From: JAJUFS01 sp964599565
Lineage (GTDB): Bacteria; Pseudomonadota; Gammaproteobacteria; Natronospirales; JAJUFS01
DNA: 29,559 bases
Direction of reading: 5' to 3'
Assembly (NCBI GenBank): GCA_964599565.1
Contig: CAZRFE010000027.1
Span: 1 to 29,559 of the forward strand
The notes under the pieces: generated by a model
The model's input: only the letters and a program-made list of their open reading frames with translations
Databases searched by the model: none
What the model was told of the DNA's origin: nothing
Position numbers and translations under genes: made by a program
Shown here: positions 16,733 to 24,400 of the stretch, in pieces
Layout of the letters: each line of letters begins with the position of its first letter
Position numbering within the stretch: the first letter of the stretch is position 1

Positions 16733-16808
16733 GACACTTGTCGCAAGTCAAGGCGGCATCTTGCACCTGGTGCATAATGCGCGGCATTCGTGGCGGCAGA
16801 CCGAGCGC

Positions 16809-16848
16809 CTGTTACCGAATCGACACGGAACTGTCACCGGACTGAAAC
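16809..16848 (+). promoter_or_regulatory. Tandem PhoB boxes upstream of the porin
   Basis: Four units in 11-nt phase start at 16809 (CTGTTAC), 16820 (TCGACAC), 16831 (CTGTCAC) and 16842 (CTGAAAC). This is the same architecture as the pstS promoter. Ten nt further on is CAGACT (16859-16864), a moderate -10. Confidence 0.8.
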
Positions 16849-16927
16849 AGGGCGAACGCAGACTGCCAGCCATCGGGCCGATGACGGTCCGACAACGAAA
16901 CAAGACAGAGCCGAGGAGCCTGGAATC

Positions 16928-17872
16928 ATGAAACTGAAATCCGCCACACTGTACAGCGCTGCGACCGTCCTGCTGCTTGCGGGCGGCAGCGCGCTTGCCG
17001 GGGTCGATGTCTACGGCAGGGTGAACGTGAATCTGCAGAACGCCGACGAGGCCGGCGAGTCCGCGGTCGAACTTCGCAGCAACGCATCGCGCTTCGGCGT
17101 GAAGGGCAGCGAGGAACTCGATGGCGGGCTGAAGGCGATCTACCAGTTCGAATGGGAAGTCGATCCGACCGACAACAGCAACGCAAGCGACAATCACATC
17201 AAGTCGCGCAACCAGTTCATCGGTCTCACCGGTTCCTTCGGTACGCTCAAGGTCGGCCGTCACGATACGGCGCTGAAGACCTCGCAGGGCGATTTCGACC
17301 TGTTCGACAACCTTGAAGGCGACATCAAGAACATCGTCAACGGCGAGAACCGCGAGTCGAACTTCATCGGCTACACGACGCCGTCCTTCGGCGCCTTCAG
17401 CGTCACCGTCAACCTGATCCCCGGCGAGGATGCGGCGGCGGGCGAGGACGGCATTGCGGATGCCACCTCGGTATCCCTCAACTACGAGGGCGATGCGCTG
17501 TACCTCGCGCTCGCGCAGGATTCCGACATGGACGGGGTGGATGTCGACACCACGCGCGTCACCGGCGGTTACCGCTTCGGCGATGCGCGGGTGAACGTGA
17601 TCTACCAGCAGACGGACGCGGGCGACATGGACGGCGACGCCTCTGGCGCATCGTTCGCGTACAAGTTCGCCGACTTCACCTTCAAGGTGCAGCACATGCA
17701 GGGCGACATCCACGAGCTCGGCCTCGCACCGCTGGAATCGCAGTCATCGATCGGCCTCGATCGCAAGCTCGGCAAGAACACGAAGCTGTACGGCTTCTAC
17801 ACGACGGGCGACATCGCGGCCAGCGACGAAAGCAACGACTATCTCGGCATCGGTCTCGAACACAAGTTCTGA
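16928..17872 (+). CDS. Outer-membrane porin, predicted PhoB-regulated
   Basis: A trimeric-type beta-barrel porin of 314 residues. It has a signal peptide (MKLKSATLYS..., cleavage after SALA, residue 24), and the mature start GVDVYGRVNVNL. Typical Gram-negative (Porin_4-type) features follow: SRFGVKGSEELDGGLKAIYQFEWEV, FIGLTGSFGTLKVGRHDT, and a terminal strand ending LGIGLEHKF with the C-terminal Phe recognised by BamA. It does not look like the OprP/OprO phosphate-porin family. The ATG at 16928 has GAGGAG 9 nt upstream; the ~46 in-frame codons before it are not porin-like and contain the Pho boxes. Tandem Pho boxes imply induction in phosphate starvation. Phosphate passage is inferred; the loops visible here are acidic rather than lysine-rich, which does not suggest strong anion selectivity. 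Confidence 0.9.
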   Translation: MKLKSATLYSAATVLLLAGGSALAGVDVYGRVNVNLQNADEAGESAVELRSNASRFGVKGSEELDGGLKAIYQFEWEVDPTDNSNASDNHIKSRNQFIGLTGSFGTLKVGRHDTALKTSQGDFDLFDNLEGDIKNIVNGENRESNFIGYTTPSFGAFSVTVNLIPGEDAAAGEDGIADATSVSLNYEGDALYLALAQDSDMDGVDVDTTRVTGGYRFGDARVNVIYQQTDAGDMDGDASGASFAYKFADFTFKVQHMQGDIHELGLAPLESQSSIGLDRKLGKNTKLYGFYTTGDIAASDESNDYLGIGLEHKF

Positions 17873-17889
17873 TCGTTCCCGCGAACCGG

Positions 17890-17921
17890 AAAGGGCGCAC
17901 GCGAGTGCGCCCTTTCGTTTT
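17890..17921 (+). terminator. Intrinsic terminator after the porin gene
   Basis: An 11-bp perfect stem AAAGGGCGCAC / GTGCGCCCTTT (17890-17900 with 17905-17915) with a GCGA loop. It is followed by CGTTTTG, a short imperfect U-tract. Confidence 0.82.
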
Positions 17922-17948
17922 GCGTTCTCCGGCAATGCGTGCGGCGTC

Positions 17949-17957
17949 TGCTAGACT
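17949..17957 (+). promoter_or_regulatory. Extended -10 promoter placing the acyltransferase start at +1
   Basis: TG at 17949-17950, one spacer base, then TAGACT (17952-17957). The ATG at 17965 follows after only 7 nt, so the transcript is predicted to begin at or 1 nt before the A of the start codon. There is no SD. The GCGCGCC between -10 and ATG resembles the GCGCGC in front of pstC. Confidence 0.6.
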
Positions 17958-17964
17958 GCGCGCC

Positions 17965-18759
17965 ATGCTGCAGCAAGCGCTCATGCCGTTCCGTTTCCTG
18001 TTTCGAGCCATCGGCCTCGTTCTTGCGCTCCTGTGGGGCGTGCTCGCAACGTTCCTGCTGCTGTCGCTGCTTGTCCTTGGAAGGCGCGTGCACGATCGCG
18101 CGCTCCAGGGCTTCGCCCGGCACTGGTTCCGCCTCGTGCAGCGCACGTTCGGCGTGCGGCAGTCGGTTTCGGGAACGCCCATCGAAGGTCCGGCGCTTGT
18201 TGCGGCGAATCATGTGTCATGGCTGGATATTGTCGTGCTCGGCACGCACCTCGGCGCCTGTTTCGTCTCGAAAAGCGAAGTCGCCAACTGGCCCGTCATC
18301 GGCTGGCTTGCGCGTCGCGGCGGAACGCTGTTCATCCATCGCGGACGCCACGACAGCGCGGAACGCATTGCGCACGACATGACGGCGCGGCTGGTGCGCG
18401 GCGAGCGGTTGCTGTTCTTTCCCGAAGGCACGACATCGGACGGCACGCAGGTGCGGCGTTTCAGGAACCGCCTGTTCCAGCCCGCGGTGCAGGTCAGCGT
18501 TCCCGTGCAGCCGGTTGCCGTTCGCTATGCGCGCGGAACGGAGGCCGTCGATCCGGTTGCATATGTCGCAGGCGTCAGCCTGCTCAGGAGCGCGCTTGGC
18601 GTGCTCGTGCGCCGGCGAACGGATGTTCACGTTCACTGGTGTGAAGCCGTCCCGGTGGCGGGACTCGAGCGCAGGGATGTCGCTGCGATGGCGGAGGCGC
18701 GCGTCATTGCCGCGCTCGGGACGCTGAACACGGCCGGCGAAGGAACCGCCGCGCTGTAA
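17965..18759 (+). CDS. PlsC-type lysophospholipid acyltransferase
   Basis: A membrane-bound acyltransferase of 264 residues that would transfer an acyl chain to a lysolipid. An N-terminal hydrophobic helix (~10-40) anchors it. The catalytic block I is NHVSWLD (H83, D88), block II-like residues lie in WLARRGGTLFIHRG, and block III is FPEGTTSDG (E154). The substrate could be 1-acylglycerol-3-phosphate or, as in OlsA-type relatives, lyso-ornithine lipid; the sequence alone cannot decide, and no olsB-like gene is present. The start at 17965 was chosen because a -10 element lies immediately upstream and earlier in-frame ATGs fall within that promoter or the preceding terminator. It sits between the Pho-regulated porin and pstC, and its stop lies inside the pstC Pho box. 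Confidence 0.88.
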   Translation: MLQQALMPFRFLFRAIGLVLALLWGVLATFLLLSLLVLGRRVHDRALQGFARHWFRLVQRTFGVRQSVSGTPIEGPALVAANHVSWLDIVVLGTHLGACFVSKSEVANWPVIGWLARRGGTLFIHRGRHDSAERIAHDMTARLVRGERLLFFPEGTTSDGTQVRRFRNRLFQPAVQVSVPVQPVAVRYARGTEAVDPVAYVAGVSLLRSALGVLVRRRTDVHVHWCEAVPVAGLERRDVAAMAEARVIAALGTLNTAGEGTAAL

Positions 18760-18771
18760 CATTGCTGCAAC
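18754..18771 (+). promoter_or_regulatory. PhoB box upstream of pstC
   Basis: CTGTAAC (18754-18760) and CTGCAAC (18765-18771), 11 nt apart with spacer ATTG. It overlaps the TAA stop of the acyltransferase gene. It is weaker than the other boxes (one and two changes from CTGTCAC), but the phasing and the -10 distance fit exactly. Confidence 0.68.
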
Positions 18772-18781
18772 AAACGCGCAC

Positions 18782-18787
18782 TATGCT
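18782..18787 (+). promoter_or_regulatory. -10 element of the pstC promoter; predicted leaderless start
   Basis: TATGCT (four of six matches to TATAAT) starts 10 nt after the PhoB repeat. A 6-nt discriminator, GCGCGC, follows, so +1 falls on the A of the pstC ATG at 18794. No SD sequence precedes that ATG. Confidence 0.6.
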
Positions 18788-18793
18788 GCGCGC

Positions 18794-21046
18794 ATGAAGA
18801 CCACTGCCGATTCCCTTGCCGTCACCGACGCCCGTCGCCGGATCCGGACCTTCAAGGACCTGGCCGCGCGGCACGCCGTCACCGTCGGCGGCATCGGCGT
18901 GATCATCGCCATCGTGCTCATCTTCTTCTACCTGCTGATGGTCGTCCTGCCGCTGTTCAGGCCCGCGACGATGGCGACAGAGGCATCGTTCCCGATGCCC
19001 GGCGGTGACGCCGCGACCGTTCACCTTTCCCTGGAAGAGCAGGCGGAGATGGGTGCGCGCTATCTTGCAGGCGGCGACGTCGTCTTCTTCGACGCACGCG
19101 ACGGATCGGTGGTGGAACACGTGTCACTGCCCGTCGGCGAGGCACGCATCAGCGCTGCCGGCATTTCCGATCTCGCCGATGACGGCCTGGTGCTCGGCCT
19201 CGACGACGGACGCATTCTCGCAACGCGCGTGGAATACGCGGTCAGCTATCCGGGCAACGAACGGCATCTTGATCCCGCCGTCGTCCTGCCGCTCGGCGAT
19301 CCGCTTGTCGTCGACCCGCAGCGTCGCGCCCTCGTGGCGGTGTCCGGACGCGTCGATGCCGAGGGCGCGCGCTTCGTGAGCGTGCTCGAAGACGGCAGCG
19401 TGGTGCTGACCGAGATCGGACTGGAAACGAACTTCCTGACCGGCGAAACCACTGTCGCCGACACCATGAACGAAACACTCGATGTGCGTATCGGCAACAA
19501 CGCGCGACCCGCGTTCGCGCTCATCGATCCCCTGCAGGAATGGATCTACCTCGTCGCGGAAGGCGGCGATGCCGTCGTCCTGCACCGCCGCGACGGCGAG
19601 TACGTCATCAACGAACGCCTGCGGCTCGCCGACCGCGGCGAACGTATCACGGCGTTGCGCTTTCTCACCGGCGGCATCTCGCTGCTTGCCGGAACGGATC
19701 GCGGCCGCATCCTGCAATGGTTTCCCGTGCGCGATGCGCGCAACGAATATCACCTGCAGCGCGTCCGTGACTTCGAGGGTGCGGACAGTGCGGTGACGGA
19801 CATCGCCGTCGAACATCGCCGCAAGGGTTTCATCGCGGGTCACGCGAACGGCGACATCGGCGTGCACTACACCACGTCCGGACGCACGCTCATCGAGCAC
19901 CGCGTGGGCGATGCGGCGGTTGCGCGCATTGCGATCTCGCCGCGCGCCAGTCACCTGCTTGCATCCGCGGCCGGCGAACTTGAACGGCTTGCCATCGACA
20001 ACGAGCATCCCGAGATTTCCTGGTCCGCGCTGTGGGGCAAGGTCTGGTACGAAAGCTATCCCGCGCCTGATCACGTCTGGCAGTCGTCATCCGCGAGCAA
20101 CGACTTCGAACCGAAATTCAGCCTCACGCCGCTCGCCTTCGGCACGCTGAAGGCCGCGTTCTACGCGATGCTCATCGCCGTTCCGCTTGCGATCATGGGT
20201 GCGGTGTTCACCGCGTATTTCATGACACCCGGACTGCGCACGCTGGTGAAGCCCGCGGTCGAAGTCATGGAAGCGCTGCCGACCGTGATCCTCGGTTTTC
20301 TTGCCGGGCTCTGGCTCGCGCCGCTGATGGAGCAGAACATGCCGGCGGTGTTCCTGCTGCTCATCGTGTTTCCGCCCGTCATCGTGCTGTGCGGATTCCT
20401 GTGGTCGCGCGCACCGGCGTTCATGCGCCATGCGATTCCGGCCGGCTGGGAGCCGCTGCTGCTCGTGCTGCCGGTCGTTGCCGCCACGTGGCTGTGCTTT
20501 GCGCTGGGCGGGCCGATCGAGGCGATGGTCTTCGACGGCAACATGCCGCAGTGGATCTCGAACGAACTCGGCATCGACTACGACCAGCGCAACGCGCTCG
20601 TCGTCGGCGTCGCAATGGGTTTTGCGATCGTGCCGACGATCTTCTCGATCGCCGAGGACGCGGTGTTCGGTGTGCCGAAGCATCTTAGCTACGGCTCGCT
20701 CGCGCTCGGCGCGACGCCATGGCAGACGCTCGTGCGCGTCGTGCTGCCGACGGCGAGCCCGGGCATCTTCTCCGGCGTGATGATCGGTTTCGGGCGCGCG
20801 GTCGGCGAAACGATGATCGTGCTGATGGCGACGGGCAACACGCCGATACTCGACATGAACCTGTTCCAGGGCATGCGCACGCTGTCCGCGAACATCGCGG
20901 TCGAAATGCCGGAATCGGAACTCGGCAGCTCGCATTACCGCGTGCTGTTCCTGGCGGCGCTGGTGCTGTTCCTGTTCACATTCCTCTTCAACACCGCGGC
21001 AGAAGTCATTCGTCAGCGACTGCGCCGCAAGTACAGCACGATCTGA
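18794..21046 (+). CDS. pstC: Phosphate ABC transporter permease PstC, long form
   Basis: One of the two permease subunits of the Pst importer. At 750 residues it is far longer than the ~320-residue E. coli PstC. TM1 (~31-55) is followed by about 380 periplasmic residues (~60-440). These contain propeller-like strands such as ITALRFLTGGISLLAGTDRGRILQWF and VARIAISPRASHLLASAAGELERL. The permease core starts near 449 (GTLKAAFYAMLIAVPLAIMGAVFTAYF) and carries the EAA loop YGSLALGATPWQTLVRVVLPTASPGI and RAVGETMIVLMATGN. Long PstC forms occur in pseudomonads and related gammaproteobacteria. First gene of pstC-pstA-pstB-phoU. The ATG at 18794 has no SD and lies at the predicted transcription start. 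It ends 3 nt before pstA. Confidence 0.94.
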   Translation: MKTTADSLAVTDARRRIRTFKDLAARHAVTVGGIGVIIAIVLIFFYLLMVVLPLFRPATMATEASFPMPGGDAATVHLSLEEQAEMGARYLAGGDVVFFDARDGSVVEHVSLPVGEARISAAGISDLADDGLVLGLDDGRILATRVEYAVSYPGNERHLDPAVVLPLGDPLVVDPQRRALVAVSGRVDAEGARFVSVLEDGSVVLTEIGLETNFLTGETTVADTMNETLDVRIGNNARPAFALIDPLQEWIYLVAEGGDAVVLHRRDGEYVINERLRLADRGERITALRFLTGGISLLAGTDRGRILQWFPVRDARNEYHLQRVRDFEGADSAVTDIAVEHRRKGFIAGHANGDIGVHYTTSGRTLIEHRVGDAAVARIAISPRASHLLASAAGELERLAIDNEHPEISWSALWGKVWYESYPAPDHVWQSSSASNDFEPKFSLTPLAFGTLKAAFYAMLIAVPLAIMGAVFTAYFMTPGLRTLVKPAVEVMEALPTVILGFLAGLWLAPLMEQNMPAVFLLLIVFPPVIVLCGFLWSRAPAFMRHAIPAGWEPLLLVLPVVAATWLCFALGGPIEAMVFDGNMPQWISNELGIDYDQRNALVVGVAMGFAIVPTIFSIAEDAVFGVPKHLSYGSLALGATPWQTLVRVVLPTASPGIFSGVMIGFGRAVGETMIVLMATGNTPILDMNLFQGMRTLSANIAVEMPESELGSSHYRVLFLAALVLFLFTFLFNTAAEVIRQRLRRKYSTI

Positions 21047-21049
21047 CCC

Positions 21050-22720
21050 ATGAGCAGGAACACGACATTCCGGTACTGGTGGAAAAGCGGCACGCCCTGG
21101 GTGTGGCTGAACGCGGGCGCGGTCACGGTGAGCATGCTCGCGGTCGCGGGCCTGCTGCTGCTGATTGCCGTGCGCGGTCTCGCGCACTTCCGCGCGGCCG
21201 ACGTGCACGAGTTCCGCTACGCGGAAGCCGACGGCAGCGTCGTCACGCTCTACGGTTCCATCCGCGGCAGCGAGAAGGTGACGGCGGCAAGACTGCGCGA
21301 AGCCGGCATGGAGATCGACACCGATGCCGAATTCGTTGCGCGCCATCTCGTCAAGACCGGCAACCGCGACCAGCTCGGTGCGGATTTCCGCTTCCTCGTG
21401 GAGCCGAACATTCTCGAACGCCGCACGCCGCGGCACATTGCGGTGATCGAGCGCACGGAGTGGGGCGACCAGGTCGGCTTTCTCCGCGAAGTGCGCGAGA
21501 ACGGTGCGGCCGTTGCCGGCGGTGACGCGGCGTGGAACGCGTTCCTGCAGCGCATCGAGCGCGCCGGCGAACTGCGCGAGCGCATCCATGATCTTGAAAC
21601 CGGCGAGATCGGCGAGATCAACCATGAGCTTGAGCAGCTTCGTCTCGATGAGCGCCGCCTCGAACTCGACGATGAACTTTCGCCGTCGCACGTTGCAGCG
21701 CTTGATGCGCGGCGCGCGGAACTGAACGAACGCTACCGGACGCTGCAGGAAGAACTCGGCGCGCTGTACACGCAGATCAACCGCGACAGCTACGTCGTCG
21801 ATGTGCAGGGCGGACGCGAAGTCGTCCTGCCGCTTGCGCGCGTCGTGCGCGCGTACCGGCCGAACGACATGGGTTTCTTCGCAAGAACGGGTTTCTGGTT
21901 CGCGAAGCTCTGGGAGTTCGTTTCCGAAGAGCCGCGCGAGGCGAATACCGAAGGCGGCGTGTTTCCCGCGATCTTCGGCACGGTCGTGATGGTGATGCTG
22001 ATGTCCGTGTTCGTCACGCCGTTCGGCGTGATCGCCGCGGTGTATCTCAAGGAATACGCGCGCCAGGGATTCGTGACGCGTGTCATCCGCATCGCCGTGA
22101 ACAATCTTGCCGGCGTGCCGTCGATCGTCTACGGCGTGTTCGGCCTTGGTTTCTTCGTGTACTTCCTCGGCGGCGGCATCGACCGGCTGTTCTACCCGGA
22201 AGCCGCGCCATCGCCGGTGTTCGGCACGCCGGGCCTGCTGTGGTCGTCGCTCACGCTTGCGCTGCTGACGCTTCCGGTCGTGATCGTCGCGACGGAAGAA
22301 GGCCTTGCGCGCATTCCGCGTTCGATGCGCGAAGGTTCGTACGCGCTCGGTGCAACGAAGGCCGAAACGCTGTGGCGCACCGTGCTGCCGATGGCAAGTC
22401 CCGCAATGATGACCGGACTCATTCTTGCGGTTGCGCGCGCGGCGGGCGAAGTCGCGCCACTGATGCTCGTCGGCGTGGTGAAGCTCGCGCCGTCGCTGCC
22501 CATCGACGGCAACGCGCCGTTCGTGCATCTCGATCGCAAGTTCATGCATCTTGGCTTTCACATCTACGATGTCGGTTTCCAGAGTCCGAACATCGAAGCC
22601 GCGCGTCCGCTGGTCTATGCCACGGCGCTGCTGCTGGTGATCGTGATCATCGTGCTGAACCTTGCCGCCGTGCGCATCCGCAACCGGTTGCGCGAAAAAT
22701 ACCGCGCCCTTGAAAACTGA
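21050..22720 (+). CDS. pstA: Phosphate ABC transporter permease PstA, long form
   Basis: The second Pst permease subunit, 556 residues against ~300 in E. coli. TM1 (~17-42) is followed by a periplasmic insertion of about 255 residues (~45-300). This contains a strong predicted coiled coil (~165-245; heptad-rich ERAGELRERIHDLETGEIGE and later EELGALYTQINRD). The transport core begins at ~303 (FPAIFGTVVMVMLMSVFVTPFGVIAAVYL) and has the EAA loop SYALGATKAETLWRTVLPMASPAMMTG and RAAGEVAPLMLVG. It starts 3 nt after pstC, so the two are coupled. Confidence 0.94.
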   Translation: MSRNTTFRYWWKSGTPWVWLNAGAVTVSMLAVAGLLLLIAVRGLAHFRAADVHEFRYAEADGSVVTLYGSIRGSEKVTAARLREAGMEIDTDAEFVARHLVKTGNRDQLGADFRFLVEPNILERRTPRHIAVIERTEWGDQVGFLREVRENGAAVAGGDAAWNAFLQRIERAGELRERIHDLETGEIGEINHELEQLRLDERRLELDDELSPSHVAALDARRAELNERYRTLQEELGALYTQINRDSYVVDVQGGREVVLPLARVVRAYRPNDMGFFARTGFWFAKLWEFVSEEPREANTEGGVFPAIFGTVVMVMLMSVFVTPFGVIAAVYLKEYARQGFVTRVIRIAVNNLAGVPSIVYGVFGLGFFVYFLGGGIDRLFYPEAAPSPVFGTPGLLWSSLTLALLTLPVVIVATEEGLARIPRSMREGSYALGATKAETLWRTVLPMASPAMMTGLILAVARAAGEVAPLMLVGVVKLAPSLPIDGNAPFVHLDRKFMHLGFHIYDVGFQSPNIEAARPLVYATALLLVIVIIVLNLAAVRIRNRLREKYRALEN

Positions 22721-22739
22721 ACGCCTTGAGAATGAAGAC

Positions 22740-23573
22740 ATGAACCAGGATGCCGGAACCCGCACGATTGACGCAGGCGCGCTGAAGCGCAGCGGCGAAC
22801 GCCGCGTGCTCGCCGATGAAGCGACGTGCATGCAGGTCGATGGCCTCAGCCTTTACTACGGCGAAAAGCGCGCGCTCAACGCGATCTCGATGAACATTCC
22901 GCGCCAGCGCGTCACCGCGTTCATCGGTCCGTCGGGTTGCGGCAAGTCGACGCTTTTGCGCAGCTTCAACCGCATGAACGACCTCATCGACGATGTGCGC
23001 ACCGAGGGGCGGATACTGCTCGACGGGCAGGACATCTATGCGAAGGGCGTGGATGTGCCGGTGCTGCGCCAGCGCGTCGGCATGGTGTTCCAGAAGCCGA
23101 ATCCGTTTCCGAAGAGCATCTTCGAGAATGTCGCGTACGGACTGCGCCTCAGGGGCATTCACAGGCGCCGCGAACTCGAGGAACGCGTGGAGTGGGCGCT
23201 GCACGGCGCCGCACTGTGGGATGAAGTGAAGGATCGCCTGCACGATTCCGCGTTCGGGCTGTCCGGCGGCCAGCAGCAGCGTCTCGTGATCGCGCGCGCG
23301 ATCGCCATCGAACCCGAGGTGCTTTTGCTTGACGAGCCTGCGTCCGCACTCGATCCGATCTCGACGCTCAAGATCGAGGAACTGATCTACGAACTGAAGG
23401 CCGATTACACGATCGTCATCGTCACACACAACATGCAGCAGGCCGCGCGCGTGTCGGACTACACTGCCTTCATGTACATGGGCGACCTGATCGAATACGG
23501 CGACACCGATACGCTGTTCACCAAGCCGCGCAGGAAGCAGACCGAAGACTACATCACCGGCCGGTACGGCTGA
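22740..23573 (+). CDS. pstB: Phosphate ABC transporter ATPase PstB
   Basis: The cytoplasmic ATPase that powers PstCA. The 277 residues contain Walker A GPSGCGKST (63-71), the PstB-typical SFNRMNDLI, Q-loop MVFQKPNPFPKSIFENVAYG, signature LSGGQQQRLVIARAI, Walker B VLLLDEPASALDP, and switch histidine THNMQQAARVSD. All catalytic residues are intact. I chose the ATG at 22740 (MNQDAG); earlier in-frame codons overlap the end of pstA and are not conserved-looking. The SD is weak (GAATGAAG region), consistent with translation following pstA 19 nt upstream. Confidence 0.96.
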   Translation: MNQDAGTRTIDAGALKRSGERRVLADEATCMQVDGLSLYYGEKRALNAISMNIPRQRVTAFIGPSGCGKSTLLRSFNRMNDLIDDVRTEGRILLDGQDIYAKGVDVPVLRQRVGMVFQKPNPFPKSIFENVAYGLRLRGIHRRRELEERVEWALHGAALWDEVKDRLHDSAFGLSGGQQQRLVIARAIAIEPEVLLLDEPASALDPISTLKIEELIYELKADYTIVIVTHNMQQAARVSDYTAFMYMGDLIEYGDTDTLFTKPRRKQTEDYITGRYG

Positions 23574-23593
23574 GCCGGGGCGGAGAGAGGACC

Positions 23594-24310
23594 ATGGACA
23601 AGCTGAATATCGATCATCACATCTCGCAGCAGTTCAATGCCGAGCTCGAGGAAATACGCAACCATGTGATGTCCATGGGCGGGCTCGTCGAGCAGCAGAC
23701 GGCGGATGCCGTGCAGGCGCTCGTCGAGGGCGACAGCGCGCTCGGGCAGCGCGTGGTTCACGATGACCGCAAGGTCAACGATCTCGAGGTCGTCATCGAC
23801 GAGGAATGCAACCGCATTCTCGCGCGGCGCCAGCCGGCCGCGAGCGACCTTCGCCTGATCGTCGCGATCATCAAGACCATCACCGATCTCGAGCGCGTCG
23901 GCGATGAAGCGGAGAAGATCGGTCACCTGGCAACGAGGCTCGCGGAAGTCGAGCGCCCGGCGAACTCCTACAGCGAACTCGAGCATCTCGGCGATCACGT
24001 GCGCGGCATGCTGCGCATGGCGCTGGATGCGTTCGCGCGGATGGATCCGGACGCGGCGGTGCAGGCGGCGAAGGAAGATGCGAAGGCGGACCGGGAATAC
24101 GAGGCGATCACGCGCCAGTGCATCACGTTCATGATGGAAGATCCGCGCTCCATCCGCCGCGTGCTGGACATGATGTGGTGCGCACGGGCGCTGGAGCGCA
24201 TCGGCGATCATGCGAAGAACATCTGCGAGTATGTGGTCTATCTTGTCCACGGCAAGGACGTGCGGCATATCGCGATCGAGGATGTCGAGCGCGAGATTCG
24301 CGGCGGCTGA
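23594..24310 (+). CDS. phoU: Phosphate signalling protein PhoU
   Basis: The cytoplasmic adaptor that links Pst transport status to PhoR and represses the Pho response when phosphate is ample. The 238 residues are all-helical with the two PhoU repeats and their metal-binding E/D-X3-D motifs: DLEVVIDEECNRIL, then LRLIVAIIKTITDLERVGDEAEKI, and in the second half MWCARALERIGDHAKNICEYVVY. GAGAGAGG precedes the ATG at 23594. Last gene of the pstCAB-phoU operon. Confidence 0.96.
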   Translation: MDKLNIDHHISQQFNAELEEIRNHVMSMGGLVEQQTADAVQALVEGDSALGQRVVHDDRKVNDLEVVIDEECNRILARRQPAASDLRLIVAIIKTITDLERVGDEAEKIGHLATRLAEVERPANSYSELEHLGDHVRGMLRMALDAFARMDPDAAVQAAKEDAKADREYEAITRQCITFMMEDPRSIRRVLDMMWCARALERIGDHAKNICEYVVYLVHGKDVRHIAIEDVEREIRGG

Positions 24311-24327
24311 CGATTCGCGCGGCTTGT

Positions 24328-24367
24328 AAAAAACGGCCCGGTCGGTAACTCTTGTTCCGCCGGGCCG
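24328..24367 (-). terminator. Hairpin with U-tract only on the minus strand
   Basis: CGGCCCGG (24334-24341) pairs with CCGGGCCG (24360-24367) across an 18-nt loop. On the minus strand the stem is followed by six T (the + strand has AAAAAA at 24328-24333). On the plus strand no T run follows, so it is not a good stop for the pst operon. The nearest minus-strand genes are the dap genes more than 1 kb to the right. Confidence 0.5.
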
Positions 24368-24400
24368 CTGCATTCTGCGTCCGGGTGCAGGGAGATCCGG

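Noticed and set aside
16731..16778. TTGACA just after the pstS terminator and CATAAT at 16773 as a sigma70 promoter; nearby inverted repeats (CTTG-TCG-CAAG and TGCAC-CTG-GTGCA) as operators
   Set aside because: The two hexamers are 36 nt apart, far too wide, and no -35 lies at the right distance from CATAAT. The second palindrome resembles an NtrC half-site pair but lacks the required spacer, and no sigma54 promoter is nearby.
20087..22831. A 914-codon minus-strand open frame opposite pstC and pstA
   Set aside because: Arg/His/Glu-rich low-information product, typical of the antisense frame of a GC-rich gene. The plus strand carries clear permease motifs.
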